Shown piece by piece: positions 30,837-30,939 of a stretch of 30,939 nt of DNA. Within the stretch, counting starts at the first letter, position 1. The number at the start of each line of letters is the position of its first letter. Made by a program: the position numbers and the translations under genes. The notes below the pieces were generated by a model. That model was given only the letters and a program-made list of their open reading frames with translations, did no database searches and was not told where the DNA came from. This DNA comes from a virus: positions 1-30,939 of the IMG/VR virus record IMGVR_UViG_3300021197_000426. One strand, written 5' to 3'.

Positions 30837-30939
30837 ATGGCATTCTCAAATACATTCGATAATACAAATCAGGGATCGGCTGTTTCTAATCGTGAAGAGC
30901 TTACAGATGTACTTACAATATTGGCTACCGAAGAAACAC
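30837..30939 (+). CDS. Major capsid protein, N-terminal fragment (cut by the window edge)
   Basis: Only 34 codons are visible. MAFSNTFDNTNQGSAVSNRE followed by ELTDVLTILATEET matches the start of phage major capsid proteins with the signature NREDLTDVLTILAPEET, which I associate with the SU10/DUF5309 capsid group. It follows the scaffold gene by 22 bases. The rest lies beyond the window. Confidence 0.85.
   Translation, partial: MAFSNTFDNTNQGSAVSNREELTDVLTILATEET

Noticed and set aside
1-30939. Insertion sequences, integrase, attachment sites
   Set aside because: No transposase, recombinase or tRNA-derived att sequence was found in the window.

Overview
This window is part of the genome of a double-stranded DNA tailed bacteriophage. 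It has a complete packaging and head module at the right (small terminase, large terminase, portal, scaffold, start of the major capsid protein). At the left are tail and fibre genes and a 9.7-kb block of ejection-type internal virion proteins. In between lies a replication and recombination block on the opposite strand. Short internal virion proteins followed by a giant one, with no tape-measure protein or sheath visible, suggest a podovirus-like particle. No DNA polymerase, RNA polymerase, integrase or repressor is visible here, so replication probably relies on the host polymerase. The host cannot be named from the sequence. Nearly all genes lack a Shine-Dalgarno sequence, which hints at a host that tolerates SD-independent initiation.

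Layout. 1-14445 (+ strand, late): two small basic phage proteins, a large tail protein with FCCH-like repeats, two paralogous short fibres, a GNAT-like protein, two internal virion proteins and one 2350-residue ejection protein that looks like a mosaic of polyvalent-protein domains. 14446-14617: a convergent intergenic region with three hairpins, the likely two-way transcription stop. 14618-23254 (- strand, early/middle): a dense operon read leftward. In transcription order it holds a row of small unknown genes, a Sec-exported SleB-like lysin, a MazZ-like dATP/dGTP pyrophosphohydrolase, a RecB/Cas4-like exonuclease, a 21-codon membrane micropeptide, an endonuclease VII relative, an ERF single-strand annealing protein, an SSB-like protein, DnaB helicase, a DnaA domain IV-like protein and a PD-(D/E)XK nuclease. 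23255-24413: a 1.16-kb non-coding divergent region with hairpins, three 21-22 bp iterons, DnaA-box-like sites and palindromic operator-like sites. It is the best origin and control-region candidate. 24414-30939 (+ strand, late): the packaging and head genes, with a sigma70-type promoter at each of two transcription units.

How the parts work together. The ERF annealase, exonuclease, SSB-like protein and endonuclease VII form a coherent recombination kit. DnaB, the DnaA-like HTH protein and the iteron region form a plausible initiation kit. The right-hand late operon probably continues through the capsid gene and the head-tail connectors into the left edge of the window if the genome is circular or circularly permuted (inference). 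The most unusual features are the repeated two-hairpin leaders on the - strand with stems that covary, the recurring CAAACTATG start context, a palindrome (core CTCCTTAAGGAG) shared by two control regions, an apparently leaderless terminase transcript, and two very short genes (21 and 41 codons) that fit gaps exactly.
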